Shown here piece after piece: positions 43,981 through 53,233 of a DNA stretch of 64,000 nucleotides. Location of the stretch: assembly GCA_013288945.1 (NCBI GenBank), contig JABDAZ010000007.1:1-64000 (forward strand), read 5' to 3'. A program made the position numbers and the translations under genes. The stretch comes from Bacteroidota bacterium. Lineage in GTDB: Bacteria; Bacteroidota; Bacteroidia; Chitinophagales; Chitinophagaceae. Position 1 is the stretch's first letter. Every line of letters begins with the position of its first letter. The notes beneath the pieces were generated by a model. It was not told where the DNA came from and did not search any database. It saw only the letters and a list, made by a program, of their open reading frames with translations.

Positions 43981-46195
43981 ATTCATCATCTCCCATCGCT
44001 TTGCGGTAAGCTTTTATAAAAATGGCGCCGAGGTTTTTGTATGGCGGAATGTAATCGTCAAATTTATCTTTGGCTGCGCTGCCGGCTTTAAATTTTCCGC
44101 CGAGGTTTTTCCACATGTTCAGCCAGTCGATATTTCTTCCTGAAAGCAATGTGTTATTAATTGCTTCCAAAATTGGTTCGTTCACCGTTTTTGTGCCAAC
44201 CTGTTTGGATGAAATGATATGTGCGTCTTCACTTATTTTTAAAACTTCACTTAAATTATTATAGCCGCCGCAGGAGCCTAAAACAACAATGCGCGCTGTT
44301 GGCGCCAATTGTTCAATCGTATATTTTACATGATAACTATGGCCTCGATGAATAACGATTGTTGGTTTCAATTTATGATCCGATAAATAATCGCTTAAAT
44401 GCAATTGTGCTTTTGCGTCAGGATCATCATCGCCTAATAAAGGACGGTTTGCAAAAATTAAAACAGGTTTTCCATGTGTTGATGAAATGCTTACCCATTC
44501 AGGGTTTTCAGTAATTTTCCATTCCGATTTTCCTCGAAAGAGCGCCATATAATCTGCAAAAGAATTTTGCCCGTCTTTATCCTGATCTCCATAAAAAAAC
44601 ACTTGTTCAACAACGCGGCCTTCTGCATCTTTCAATGCATTATAATCAACTGTATAAATTGGCGGAATGCCGAGTTGTGCGGAAATGTCAATCTTTTTTG
44701 TTGTGTCTGCAGATTCAAATAATGTTTGTAATAAATTATAAATAATTGTTCCGCGCTTATTATTGTTAGCTACATTTTTTTGATAATTCCATTTTACCAC
44801 ACGCAAAACATATGCTGCGAGATCCGCATTTTTTTCAAAAATACTACTGTAAGAATCTGCTACATCAACGGCTTCTTCTTCGTTCGATTTCTCCAATCCA
44901 AATACAAAATAATACATCACCGCATTTGCGTGTTCTTTATCCATCGTTCCCAAAAAATGATCAAGCTTATTATAAGCCGCAGCCATCTTAATAAACTTGC
45001 GGAAATAATCTCCATGCACGCGCATTATCAAACTGTCGCCACGCGGGCTCGCCATGCGTTGAAAAATACGATCGTACACACCGAGATAACTCGATGTATA
45101 AATTTCGTTTTCATTCAACACTACGAGATAATATAATTCTTCCGGCGTTAATGGTTCAAGGATTTTAAAACGCAGCGTTGGGTTTTCCTGCGTGTGCAAT
45201 GCATTAATCGTATTCACAAAAACATCGCGGCCTTTTTTTGCAAGCATTTGTTTTAGCGCATCCATTTCAAGCGCAGTATCGCGCGCCGGCGGCAATAATC
45301 TTGCAGCATAATCCATGCGCGTTTTTACCAGCAAACGATAATAAGCCAAGTCATCATCTTTAATGCGGTTAATATCATCAATCGTAATTTTTCCTTTCAT
45401 TAAATTATCTAAAAAAGGAAAAAACAATTGCCCGCTTTTGCTGTTTGCCATTTGCGAAACAATATGCACAAGCGGATCATAATTGTTTTTTATACGCCAG
45501 CCCAACGCATCGTTTGATGCTGCATAATTATACAATTGTTTTATGTCATTATGCCCAGCAACCATAATCAAACTGTCTGCAAAAGGCATGTCCAAATTGT
45601 TTCTTAATAAAGAAAAAATTTCGTTGGGATGAAGCGCGCAATATTTTCTGAAGAGAATAATTTTAGCAGGTTTTACGCCCGCATTTTCCGAAGGGTATAA
45701 AAAACAGTCGTTTAAAATTTTGCCAATGCCGTAATTATTTTCTGCAATTATTGGTTCAATGCTTTCATTTTTTTTGTCGAGCTGCATGGCTTTTTCAAAA
45801 CCAGTTACCAAACCTGGCGCAATGGCCAATGTAAATTCCGGCCTGGAATAATTTTCCATAAACCGCATTAATAAATATTTCAGACCAATCAAGTAACGCT
45901 TTTTCACATTTGTATTAAGCGTTGTATCCAGTTCAATTTGTTTTTGGATTTCATTTACGCGCGTTATTAATGCATCATAAACCTGCTTATTAATATTTTC
46001 ATCTTTCGAAAGCGTGAATTTATCATCTGCATTTCCATCAAGGGCAAGTAAATGTTTTTGTTCTTTATCAATATCATCATGAAAAAGCATGCGGTCCTGC
46101 GCCACCGGATATGGATAAGGATTCGACTGCGCAATTGCACGCTGCAAGCCAATTGTGAGAGATAGTAATAATAATGCGTGTACGATTTGTTTCAT
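43979..46195 (-). CDS. Secreted protein with a possible caspase-fold (clan CD) C-terminal domain
   Basis: A 738-residue protein with a signal peptide (MKQIVHALLLLSLTIGLQRA, then IAQ) and a long helical region of unrecognised fold. Near the C-terminus PTIVIHRGHSYH and, about 35 residues on, ARIVVLGSCGGYNNL show two hydrophobic blocks ending in His and Cys, the spacing of the catalytic dyad of clan CD cysteine peptidases. After it come SEDAHIISSKQVGTKTVNEP and LEAINNTLLSGRNIDWLN. The peptidase idea is inference. The ATG at 46195 is preferred over the 46306 start, which runs through repeat sequence. Confidence 0.6.
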   Translation of the reverse strand: MKQIVHALLLLSLTIGLQRAIAQSNPYPYPVAQDRMLFHDDIDKEQKHLLALDGNADDKFTLSKDENINKQVYDALITRVNEIQKQIELDTTLNTNVKKRYLIGLKYLLMRFMENYSRPEFTLAIAPGLVTGFEKAMQLDKKNESIEPIIAENNYGIGKILNDCFLYPSENAGVKPAKIILFRKYCALHPNEIFSLLRNNLDMPFADSLIMVAGHNDIKQLYNYAASNDALGWRIKNNYDPLVHIVSQMANSKSGQLFFPFLDNLMKGKITIDDINRIKDDDLAYYRLLVKTRMDYAARLLPPARDTALEMDALKQMLAKKGRDVFVNTINALHTQENPTLRFKILEPLTPEELYYLVVLNENEIYTSSYLGVYDRIFQRMASPRGDSLIMRVHGDYFRKFIKMAAAYNKLDHFLGTMDKEHANAVMYYFVFGLEKSNEEEAVDVADSYSSIFEKNADLAAYVLRVVKWNYQKNVANNNKRGTIIYNLLQTLFESADTTKKIDISAQLGIPPIYTVDYNALKDAEGRVVEQVFFYGDQDKDGQNSFADYMALFRGKSEWKITENPEWVSISSTHGKPVLIFANRPLLGDDDPDAKAQLHLSDYLSDHKLKPTIVIHRGHSYHVKYTIEQLAPTARIVVLGSCGGYNNLSEVLKISEDAHIISSKQVGTKTVNEPILEAINNTLLSGRNIDWLNMWKNLGGKFKAGSAAKDKFDDYIPPYKNLGAIFIKAYRKAMGDDE

Positions 46196-46213
46196 AAGAT
46201 TTCTCCGTGTTTG

Positions 46214-46221
46214 CAAAGATA
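46214..46221 (-). promoter_or_regulatory. Bacteroidota -7 element TATCTTTG
   Basis: Minus-strand TATCTTTGC, perfect TAnnTTTG, 19 bases before ATG 46195. The TGACAG repeat begins about five bases upstream, so the repeat lies in the promoter region. Confidence 0.5.
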
Positions 46222-46226
46222 CAAAA

Positions 46227-46335
46227 GAGATGACAGATGGCAGTTGACCGGCGACATAAGTGATTTTTAATTGATAATGGATAATAAAATAAAATCCGGC
46301 GATCATCGAAATCTGTCATCCGTCAATTGTCAACT
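46227..46335. repeat. Hairpin repeat between the 46195 gene and the response regulator
   Basis: Left arm 46227-46255 (GAGATGACAGATGGCAGTTG, then ACCGGCGAC) and right arm 46296-46335 (CCGGCGATCATCG, CTGTCATCCGTCAATTGTCA) pair in reverse complement. The centre, about 46269-46288, holds AATTGATAATGGATAAT, the word also central to the 43801 element. Confidence 0.65.
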
Positions 46336-46416
46336 TTATTAATAACGCTAAAATTATTTTTATATTAAGAAATTGTGAACTCATTGCTGCAAACCTGCGC
46401 TACGCTTTATTTACAG

Positions 46417-46424
46417 TAATTTTG
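46417..46424 (+). promoter_or_regulatory. -7 element TAATTTTG upstream of the response regulator
   Basis: TAATTTTG fits TAnnTTTG and lies 11 bases before ATG 46436. No matching -33 element was seen. Confidence 0.4.
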
Positions 46425-46435
46425 CAAAAAAATTC

Positions 46436-47116
46436 ATGGAATCAAAAGGCAAAAAAATATTGATTGCAGATGATGAACCGGATATTTTAGAAATTATTGA
46501 ATACAACCTTGTGCGCGAAGGCTATGAAGTTTTTACTGCAAAAGATGGCAATGAAGCTTTGGAAAAAGCAAAATCTGCCAAGCCTGATTTGATTATTTTA
46601 GACATCATGATGCCGAAAAAAACAGGCATGGAAGTTTGTGAAATATTAAGATCGCAATCTGCTTTTAAAGATACCTTAATTATTTTTTTAACTGCGCTTA
46701 ACGACGAAAGCTCGCACATTAAAGGATTGGAAACCGGCGCAGATGATTTTGTAAATAAACCCATCAGCCCGAAAGTATTAATAAGCCGCGTGAATGCATT
46801 ATTCCGCAGAACGAGTAAAGAACCAGAAGGCAAAGCATTAAAGATTGAAAATATTTCTATCGATCCCGAAAAGTTTGAAGTGCTTGTGGATGATAAAGAC
46901 ATTACGCTTGCGAAAAAAGAATTTGAATTGTTGTACTTGCTAGCATCAAGGCCCGGCCGTGTTTTTTTGCGCAATGAAATATTGAACCAGGTTTGGGGAA
47001 ACGATGTAATAGTTGGCGACAGAACAATTGATGTGCACATCCGTAAAATACGCCAGAAACTCGGCCTGGATTGCATTACAACGATTAAAGGAGTTGGTTA
47101 TAAGTTTGATCTCTAA
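46436..47116 (+). CDS. OmpR/PhoB-family response regulator
   Basis: A 226-residue regulator: receiver domain with the acidic pair (ADDEP), phosphoacceptor D56 in LIILDIMMP, the conserved Thr in FLTALND and Lys in VNKPISP, then a winged-helix output domain with GNDVIVGDRTIDVHIRKIRQ and KGVGYKF. It pairs with the kinase at 47234-48283 on the same strand. The 117-base gap between them is mostly a hairpin repeat. It resembles PhoB-type regulators but target genes are unknown. Confidence 0.93.
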   Translation: MESKGKKILIADDEPDILEIIEYNLVREGYEVFTAKDGNEALEKAKSAKPDLIILDIMMPKKTGMEVCEILRSQSAFKDTLIIFLTALNDESSHIKGLETGADDFVNKPISPKVLISRVNALFRRTSKEPEGKALKIENISIDPEKFEVLVDDKDITLAKKEFELLYLLASRPGRVFLRNEILNQVWGNDVIVGDRTIDVHIRKIRQKLGLDCITTIKGVGYKFDL

Positions 47117-47131
47117 AGAATATTTCACGAA

Positions 47132-47209
47132 GAGTTGACAGACGACTGTTGACAGAAAATAGCTCGTTGGTTTCATCTATCTGTCAACCGTTAACTGTCA
47201 TCTGTCAAC
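47132..47209. repeat. Hairpin repeat in the regulator-kinase spacer
   Basis: Left arm 47132-47155 (GAGTTGACAGACGACTGTTG) and right arm 47181-47209 (CTGTCAACCGTTAACTGTCA) are reverse complements with a few gaps around a 25-base loop. It is the TGACAG family and would form a strong stem in the shared mRNA. Confidence 0.7.
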
Positions 47210-47233
47210 AAAAAATCGGAACTTGCAAATACA

Positions 47234-48283
47234 ATGTTTTCTACAAAAAGCCTTTCTCCGCGACAATTATCTGCATTCACTGCCGGCGTTTTAGCAATTC
47301 CTGTTGCTATTGGTGCGTATTTTTTAACGAGTAATTTATTGATTGGCGCATGTTCGTTTATTATTGTTTTTGCGGGCACTTACGGTTTAATTTTATTTAC
47401 GCTCGAACGTTTTATTTACCGAAAAATAAAATTGATTTACAAACTCATTCATCAAACAAAAGCAACTAAAAAAGAAGAAGTTTATTTTAAATACATTCTA
47501 CCACAAAAAAGTATTGATGAAGTGCGCGAAGACGTTGAAAAATGGGGCGAAAAAAGAAATGAAGAAATTGAAGTGCTGAAAAAAAATGAAGCATACAGAA
47601 AAGAATTTTTACAAAATTTAGCGCACGAATTTAAAACGCCAATTTTTTCCATACAAGGGTATGTAGATACTTTATTAAGCGGTGCAATGGAAGAACCAGA
47701 AGTAAGAAAAAAATTTTTAGAAAGCGCTGCAAAAAATGTTGATCGTTTGGTAAACCTGATGAATGATTTGGATGAAATTTCGCGGCTGGAAAGAGGCGAA
47801 CAATTATTGTACAAACAAAATTTTGTAATGCAGGATTTGATAAGAGAAGTGTTCGAATCTCTTGCATTGAAAGCTGGTGAAAAAAATATAAAACCATTTA
47901 TTAAAAAGGGTTGCGAATTTCCAATTGTTGTTTTTGCAGATAAAGAAAAAATAAGAATGGTGCTTACCAATTTAGTAGAGAACGCGCTCAAATACGGGCG
48001 CAGCAACGGTTCCATCATGGCAAGCGTTTATAAAACAGACGAAAGCCATGTGCTTGTAGAAATAAGCGACGATGGAATTGGCATTGAAGAAGAACATTTA
48101 TCACGCATTTTCGAACGCTTTTATAGAACTGATGCAGCACGCAGCAGGGACCGCGGCGGCACAGGTTTGGGCTTGGCCATTTGCAAACACATTATTGAAG
48201 CACACGAACAAAGAATACACGTAAGAAGCACGCCAGATGTTGGAACGACAATTGGATTTACATTAGAAGCTAAACGGGAGTAA
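47234..48283 (+). CDS. Sensor histidine kinase
   Basis: A 349-residue kinase with two N-terminal membrane helices (about 12-31 and 34-56), a short linker coiled coil, the phosphorylated histidine H131 in LAHEFKTPIFSI, and the ATPase boxes NLVENALKYG, DDGIGI and GGTGLGLAI. There is almost no periplasmic domain, so it may sense within the membrane. It partners with the regulator at 46436. ATG 47234 lies 25 bases past the hairpin repeat. Confidence 0.92.
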   Translation: MFSTKSLSPRQLSAFTAGVLAIPVAIGAYFLTSNLLIGACSFIIVFAGTYGLILFTLERFIYRKIKLIYKLIHQTKATKKEEVYFKYILPQKSIDEVREDVEKWGEKRNEEIEVLKKNEAYRKEFLQNLAHEFKTPIFSIQGYVDTLLSGAMEEPEVRKKFLESAAKNVDRLVNLMNDLDEISRLERGEQLLYKQNFVMQDLIREVFESLALKAGEKNIKPFIKKGCEFPIVVFADKEKIRMVLTNLVENALKYGRSNGSIMASVYKTDESHVLVEISDDGIGIEEEHLSRIFERFYRTDAARSRDRGGTGLGLAICKHIIEAHEQRIHVRSTPDVGTTIGFTLEAKRE

Positions 48284-48373
48284 GGCACAAAAATCAAGAA
48301 AAGGTTCAAGAAATTTCAAAATACAATATCTAAAAAACAAGGTTTATTAATCGAACTTGCACTACAATTTTAA

Positions 48374-48407
<34 letters not shown>

Positions 48408-48408
48408 A

Positions 48409-49974
48409 CTATCTGCTTTTCTCATCATTAATAACTCCATCATCATTCAATCCACCTTTGTAATTGTGCAGGCGAATCATTACAAAATCACGCACATGAA
48501 TGTTTGATCGGAATTGTGGTATTAATGAAGCGCTATCCGTTTTTTCAAAATAGTTTTTCAAATTATCTTTTGGCGCATTATAATAATTGGATGGAAAAAT
48601 AAAATACGCATCATCGCCTTTTATTAATGGCTTTCTTTTTTTATTCAGCCATGCGTAATTATGTATGTCCATTATTTTTCCTGCCGCAAAAAAATTTATA
48701 TCAAATGGATTGGCGATATAATAATCAAGGTTTGCTGCAGGAAACCATTTGTCGGAAATGATGGAAGAATTTTTTTTCATTAATCCTTCTTTAATATCCT
48801 GGTTTCGTAATGTATAAAATTCGCTGGCAAAATTTCTCCAGCCAACCATATCCAATGTTACATCGCCATCACCTAAAATTTTTTCCTTTTTATTTCCCAA
48901 TTGAATGGGTAAATATCTTATCACAATTATTCCTGCAATGGCAACAAACAACAATAAATAATTTGCAGCCAAAATGCCGCGCGGAATTTTTGCGGATAAA
49001 TTTTTTTTAGAAAAATAAACTGACGTTATTAATAAAATACTGATGTAAGCCGGGCCAGACCAATGCGGAAGCGTTTCATTAAACAACGACATTATTATTA
49101 AAACAATTATCAATGGCAAGCCCAATAATAAAAACAGCCGCAAATAATTATTGCTGATAAAATTTTTATGCTTGATAATTCCCGTAATTCCGATAACGTA
49201 TAATATAAAATTGATAGGATTATTATAAGCGATGGAACCAAGAACCTGTTGCAAAAAACTATCCCAATCCAAGTGCTTATTAAAAAAACCAACACGGTTT
49301 TCATGAAAGGAATATGTGATAAAATTGTTTTGAATATTCCATATTAATATTGGTGAAACAATTATTGCAGTAAGTAAAACAGCGCCGTACAATGCAGGCT
49401 GCGCAAGCATTTTGCGGTTGTATAATAAAATATACAAACCAAATCCACCCCACAAAAAAATGCCGTGCACTTTGCTCATGATGCACAAGCCAATCGCAAT
49501 TCCCATTAACAATAATACACCGCTTTTATTTTTATTATCATTTTTCTCATCAATAATTTCAACCATTAAAAAAATACTAATCATCCAAAATAAAACCTGT
49601 GGCGAATCTGGTAAAATAAATGTGCCGGCAATAATGCTGCAATAAAAAGAAGATGTATATAATAACGCGGCGCACCAGCCAGCTTTTTCATCGCTTATTT
49701 TTTTTCCAATTAAAAAAACGAGCCACGTATTAATAGCTGCGCAAATGATTGAACCGGCGCGCACGAATAATTCATTATGCAAATGCAAATTGAACGTTCC
49801 CAATCTTATTAATAACGCAACCATCGGCGGATGATCAAAGTAGTTCCATTGCAAATGTTGCGCGTAGGTCCAGTAATACACTTCGTCATTTCCAAACTCT
49901 AAAAAATAAGCAACCGCACAGCGAACAACCGCAGAAAATAGTATTAATAAGAAAACTTTTTTTCGTGTATCCAA
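48409..49974 (-). CDS. Family 39-type membrane glycosyltransferase
   Basis: A 521-residue integral membrane protein with about ten membrane helices. Its first periplasmic loop shows FGNDEVYYWTYAQHLQWNYF and then DHPPMVALLIRLGT, the catalytic acidic region of the ArnT/PMT-like fold. These enzymes transfer a sugar from a polyprenyl phosphate carrier to a protein or lipid. The soluble C-terminal part (about 380-510) is periplasmic. It is followed in the same direction by the PAP2 gene, six bases upstream, as expected for a polyprenyl-phosphate pathway pair. Confidence 0.88.
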   Translation of the reverse strand: MDTRKKVFLLILFSAVVRCAVAYFLEFGNDEVYYWTYAQHLQWNYFDHPPMVALLIRLGTFNLHLHNELFVRAGSIICAAINTWLVFLIGKKISDEKAGWCAALLYTSSFYCSIIAGTFILPDSPQVLFWMISIFLMVEIIDEKNDNKNKSGVLLLMGIAIGLCIMSKVHGIFLWGGFGLYILLYNRKMLAQPALYGAVLLTAIIVSPILIWNIQNNFITYSFHENRVGFFNKHLDWDSFLQQVLGSIAYNNPINFILYVIGITGIIKHKNFISNNYLRLFLLLGLPLIIVLIIMSLFNETLPHWSGPAYISILLITSVYFSKKNLSAKIPRGILAANYLLLFVAIAGIIVIRYLPIQLGNKKEKILGDGDVTLDMVGWRNFASEFYTLRNQDIKEGLMKKNSSIISDKWFPAANLDYYIANPFDINFFAAGKIMDIHNYAWLNKKRKPLIKGDDAYFIFPSNYYNAPKDNLKNYFEKTDSASLIPQFRSNIHVRDFVMIRLHNYKGGLNDDGVINDEKSR

Positions 49975-49979
49975 GACGT

Positions 49980-50645
49980 TTAAATATTATTGATTTGAAT
50001 TTTATTTTCTGCTTCTTTCATCTTTTTAAACCAGGAAGTTTTTTTATCAATCACTATATAAACTATTAATGCACTTGCAACGCCAATGATGGCGCCGGCT
50101 AAAACATCCTGCAAAAAATGTTGCCCCAAATAAATTCTTGAGTAACCAACAAGCATCGCAAGCAGCAAATAAACAATGCTCCACTTTTTATTTTTTGCAA
50201 ATAAAGAAAGTATTGTTGCCAGCCCAAACGCACTCGCAGTGTGGCCTGAAGGAAAACTTGCATGCCCAACATGCGTGTAGCCATTAATAAAATATGCATA
50301 ATGTTCATCGCCTAAAAGCGTTTTTGGTCGCGGCATCGGGAAAGCATTTTTTAATATTTGCGCTATCAATCCTGATAATAAAAAAGTGATTACAATTTCC
50401 CAGCCTATTAATGCGCGTTTGTAAAATAAGAGTAATAAAAATATTGCAATTGAAAAAAGCCCATCGCCAACGTTGGTATAAATCATAAAAAATACATTGA
50501 GTATTTTATGATGATATGGATTTAGAAAAACAAATCCATCAGTTTTTGATTTGATAAAAAGAAAAGAAACAACAGCGATGAGAAATAAAAAATATCCAAT
50601 AAAATAAGCCTGGTTTACTGAAAATATTTTCCTGATTTTTTGCAT
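49980..50645 (-). CDS. PAP2-family membrane phosphatase
   Basis: A 221-residue membrane phosphatase with the three-part signature: K and RP in AFPMPRPKTLLG, PSGH in ASFPSGHTASAFG, and SRIYLGQHFLQDV. Six membrane helices. It likely dephosphorylates undecaprenyl diphosphate or a lipid phosphate. Directly upstream of the GT39-type gene with a five-base gap, it probably recycles the carrier used there. Confidence 0.9.
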   Translation of the reverse strand: MQKIRKIFSVNQAYFIGYFLFLIAVVSFLFIKSKTDGFVFLNPYHHKILNVFFMIYTNVGDGLFSIAIFLLLLFYKRALIGWEIVITFLLSGLIAQILKNAFPMPRPKTLLGDEHYAYFINGYTHVGHASFPSGHTASAFGLATILSLFAKNKKWSIVYLLLAMLVGYSRIYLGQHFLQDVLAGAIIGVASALIVYIVIDKKTSWFKKMKEAENKIQINNI

Positions 50646-50760
50646 GCTGAACTAAACGTTTATAAAAATGGTTTGTAGTTAACAGCGCAAAAATATACTT
50701 TATTAAAAGAATGGTTTCAATTGTGTGATAGATGAATGCAGTTATAGGAATATTAATAAA

Positions 50761-51888
50761 TTAAAAATTCGCCAGCGCTTCTTCCGCATAGCCGAAAGAT
50801 AACGTCATACCTGCGCCGCCGAGTCCGTTTACAATATACACAGATGCATCGGGCGAAAAGAACAAATCATTTTCACCGCTGGTAAGTTTTGGATAAATCC
50901 CGTTCCAGCTTTCTATTAATTGCGGGTTTTTAAATTGCGCAAATTTTTTAAGATAATCCAAAATCATTTTATTAATAAAATCTTTATCGAAAGGATCATG
51001 CGTTAATCCATATTCGTGCGAATCGCCAACAGTTAATTCACCTTTTGCATTTTGCGAAACCATCACATGAATGCCCCATTTTAAATAATCGGGCATTTCT
51101 TCTTCATATCTTTTTTTTAATTGCTGCAATGAAGATGCAGCTTTAAAACTTGCATAATGTATTAATGATAAGCCGCCGCACAATGCAGGCCCGATGCGCC
51201 ATTCCTCAGGTTGGGCAACCATGCGCATCATTTGCAATTTGCATTTTGTTAATGCAAGTTTTGAAAATTCTAATGGATACAATGTTTCAAAATCTGCACC
51301 GCTGCAAACAAAAATTAAATCTGCCTTGTGTTCTTCATTTCCAATATAAATTGTTTGGTTTGCAATGCGCGAAATACATTTTCCCCAGTTAAATTCAATC
51401 TGATATTTTTCAGTAAAATAGCCTGGCAAATTTGCAATCGCTTCGCGCGGATCTATTATTAATTCTTCTGCGCTGTATAACCCGCCGAGTAAATTTTGTT
51501 GCACAACAGCTTCTGATCTTTTTGCGATTTCCTCTTTATTTAATAACTCTACTTTTCTTCCTTCTTGTAAAAATGCTTCATGCAATTCCTGCAACACATT
51601 CCATTCATCATCATGATAAGCAACATGCAAACTGCCTGCATTTTCACTCCATATATTACTGTTGTCAGAAATTTCTTTCCAAATATTTCTGCTTCTTATT
51701 GCGCGGTTGTATAATGTTCCCGCGGGTTGGCCGATTGGCCATATCATTCCAAAATTTCTTATAGATGCGCCAACTGCTTTTTGTGTGCGTTCAAAAACTT
51801 TTACTGAATATCCTTTAATAGCCAACGCGCGTGCAGTTGCCAAACCAACGATACCCGCACCAATAACAATGGCAGATTTTTTATCCAT
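50761..51888 (-). CDS. FAD-dependent amine oxidoreductase, TIGR03364-like
   Basis: A 375-residue DAO-type flavoprotein: FAD loop AIVIGAGIVGLATARALA (about 6-23) and a C-terminal NGLGGAGMTLSFG that closes over the flavin. Its length and motifs fit the TIGR03364 group, found in phosphonate-use clusters, where members oxidise amino groups of aminophosphonates. It is cytosolic. It sits 13 bases from the DUF5690 gene, which is followed upstream by a PhnZ-like gene, supporting that context. Confidence 0.8.
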   Translation of the reverse strand: MDKKSAIVIGAGIVGLATARALAIKGYSVKVFERTQKAVGASIRNFGMIWPIGQPAGTLYNRAIRSRNIWKEISDNSNIWSENAGSLHVAYHDDEWNVLQELHEAFLQEGRKVELLNKEEIAKRSEAVVQQNLLGGLYSAEELIIDPREAIANLPGYFTEKYQIEFNWGKCISRIANQTIYIGNEEHKADLIFVCSGADFETLYPLEFSKLALTKCKLQMMRMVAQPEEWRIGPALCGGLSLIHYASFKAASSLQQLKKRYEEEMPDYLKWGIHVMVSQNAKGELTVGDSHEYGLTHDPFDKDFINKMILDYLKKFAQFKNPQLIESWNGIYPKLTSGENDLFFSPDASVYIVNGLGGAGMTLSFGYAEEALANF

Positions 51889-51901
51889 AAAAAATCATTA
51901 A

Positions 51902-53164
51902 TTAATTGTTGTTTTTATAAATTTTTGCAAACAAAGCAGAACCCCACAATACCAATACAATTCCTAATGCTGCTGCTATATAAAACATCCATGTAAAAAA
52001 ATCTACCCACGAATATTTGATGGAAATAAATTCTTTCACCAATAAAACCGTGACTGTTCCGAGATAACCGAATGCGTCTGCGATGTAAATTAAAAACCCA
52101 ACATTGCCTGGCACTTTGTATGCAGCAAGCATTCTTTCAAAATAAAAACAATTGTATGGAACGTAGCCAAGATATAATCCTGACGCTGCCATTATAATCC
52201 AGATAACAGGAGAAATTAAATGCAGGTGAAATAATGTTGTTGATAATGCAGCAAGCAAAAATCCAAATATTACTATCACATTGTTTAATTGAAAAGCGCG
52301 GTAATTATTTTTTATAAGAAAAAAACCACCGATTGCTGCAAGCACGATTAATGAAATGATAGTACTTGTTTGCGCAAAAATCCCGGCGTTGTTTTGATAT
52401 CCCGTTTCTATCCATAATTCATTAGAAAAATCTTCGCTGAAATCGCGCAAAATAGTAAGCATTACATATGCAATAATTACAGGTATTAATGCAACGCCGA
52501 AACGGCTTATAAATACTTTTCTTTCTGCTTTGTCCATTGGTTTGCGAATGGTTCTTGCGGCAACATCTTCGGGAGTTGGCGGCGGCGTTTGATTGAGCAA
52601 CCACGTACTTATTAATAGAGGAATAATAAATAAAGTGCCTGCTGCAAAAGGCATCCACCACTCGCTGATTTTAAGATCTATCATCAACCATTTACCTGCA
52701 GTTTTTGCAAGCCCGGATGCAAAAATAAAACTGGTTGCAAGTACGGCGCCCATTATTTCAGTCACTTTTCTTCCTTCTAAAAAACCAAATACCAAACCCC
52801 AAACCATTGCCAATGGAAAGCCATTAATAAAAAGAAAAATAAAATTATACGGTGCGGGAACGATGGCAAATAAGAATAAAGAAACCCATGCAGTTGCTAT
52901 TAATTTAATAATTGTTACAGCACGTTTAGCAGGTTGCAATGATGCAATAAAACGTATACCATAAAATTTACCAAGCATATAACCAAACACCTGCGAAATA
53001 ACAAGCACAACTTTATAAGAAATACCAAATAAATGATACCCTCTAAAAGTGGCTGCTGTAAAGGGTTTGCGAAAACCATACATACATGAATACACAACAA
53101 ATGCAGACAATGAAACATACAACACAAAAACCCATGAAGGCGAATTTTTTAATTTAGATTTCAT
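51902..53164 (-). CDS. DUF5690 membrane protein, major-facilitator-like transporter
   Basis: A 420-residue protein with about twelve membrane helices and MFS-like character (YGFRKPFTAATFRGY in the first loop). The DUF5690 family is often beside TIGR03364 flavoproteins in Bacteroidota, so it probably imports the phosphonate or amine substrate. I use ATG 53164; the 53200 start adds 12 residues without support. Confidence 0.75.
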   Translation of the reverse strand: MKSKLKNSPSWVFVLYVSLSAFVVYSCMYGFRKPFTAATFRGYHLFGISYKVVLVISQVFGYMLGKFYGIRFIASLQPAKRAVTIIKLIATAWVSLFLFAIVPAPYNFIFLFINGFPLAMVWGLVFGFLEGRKVTEIMGAVLATSFIFASGLAKTAGKWLMIDLKISEWWMPFAAGTLFIIPLLISTWLLNQTPPPTPEDVAARTIRKPMDKAERKVFISRFGVALIPVIIAYVMLTILRDFSEDFSNELWIETGYQNNAGIFAQTSTIISLIVLAAIGGFFLIKNNYRAFQLNNVIVIFGFLLAALSTTLFHLHLISPVIWIIMAASGLYLGYVPYNCFYFERMLAAYKVPGNVGFLIYIADAFGYLGTVTVLLVKEFISIKYSWVDFFTWMFYIAAALGIVLVLWGSALFAKIYKNNN

Positions 53165-53233
53165 CGTTATATCCTTGCCCGGCAATGGAATTGTTTGCAT
53201 TGATTTTTATTAATTGCAATTATAAAAACGTAA

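Noticed and set aside
46522-47076. 184-codon frame antisense to the response regulator
   Set aside because: It lies wholly opposite a well-supported gene and has no recognisable domain.
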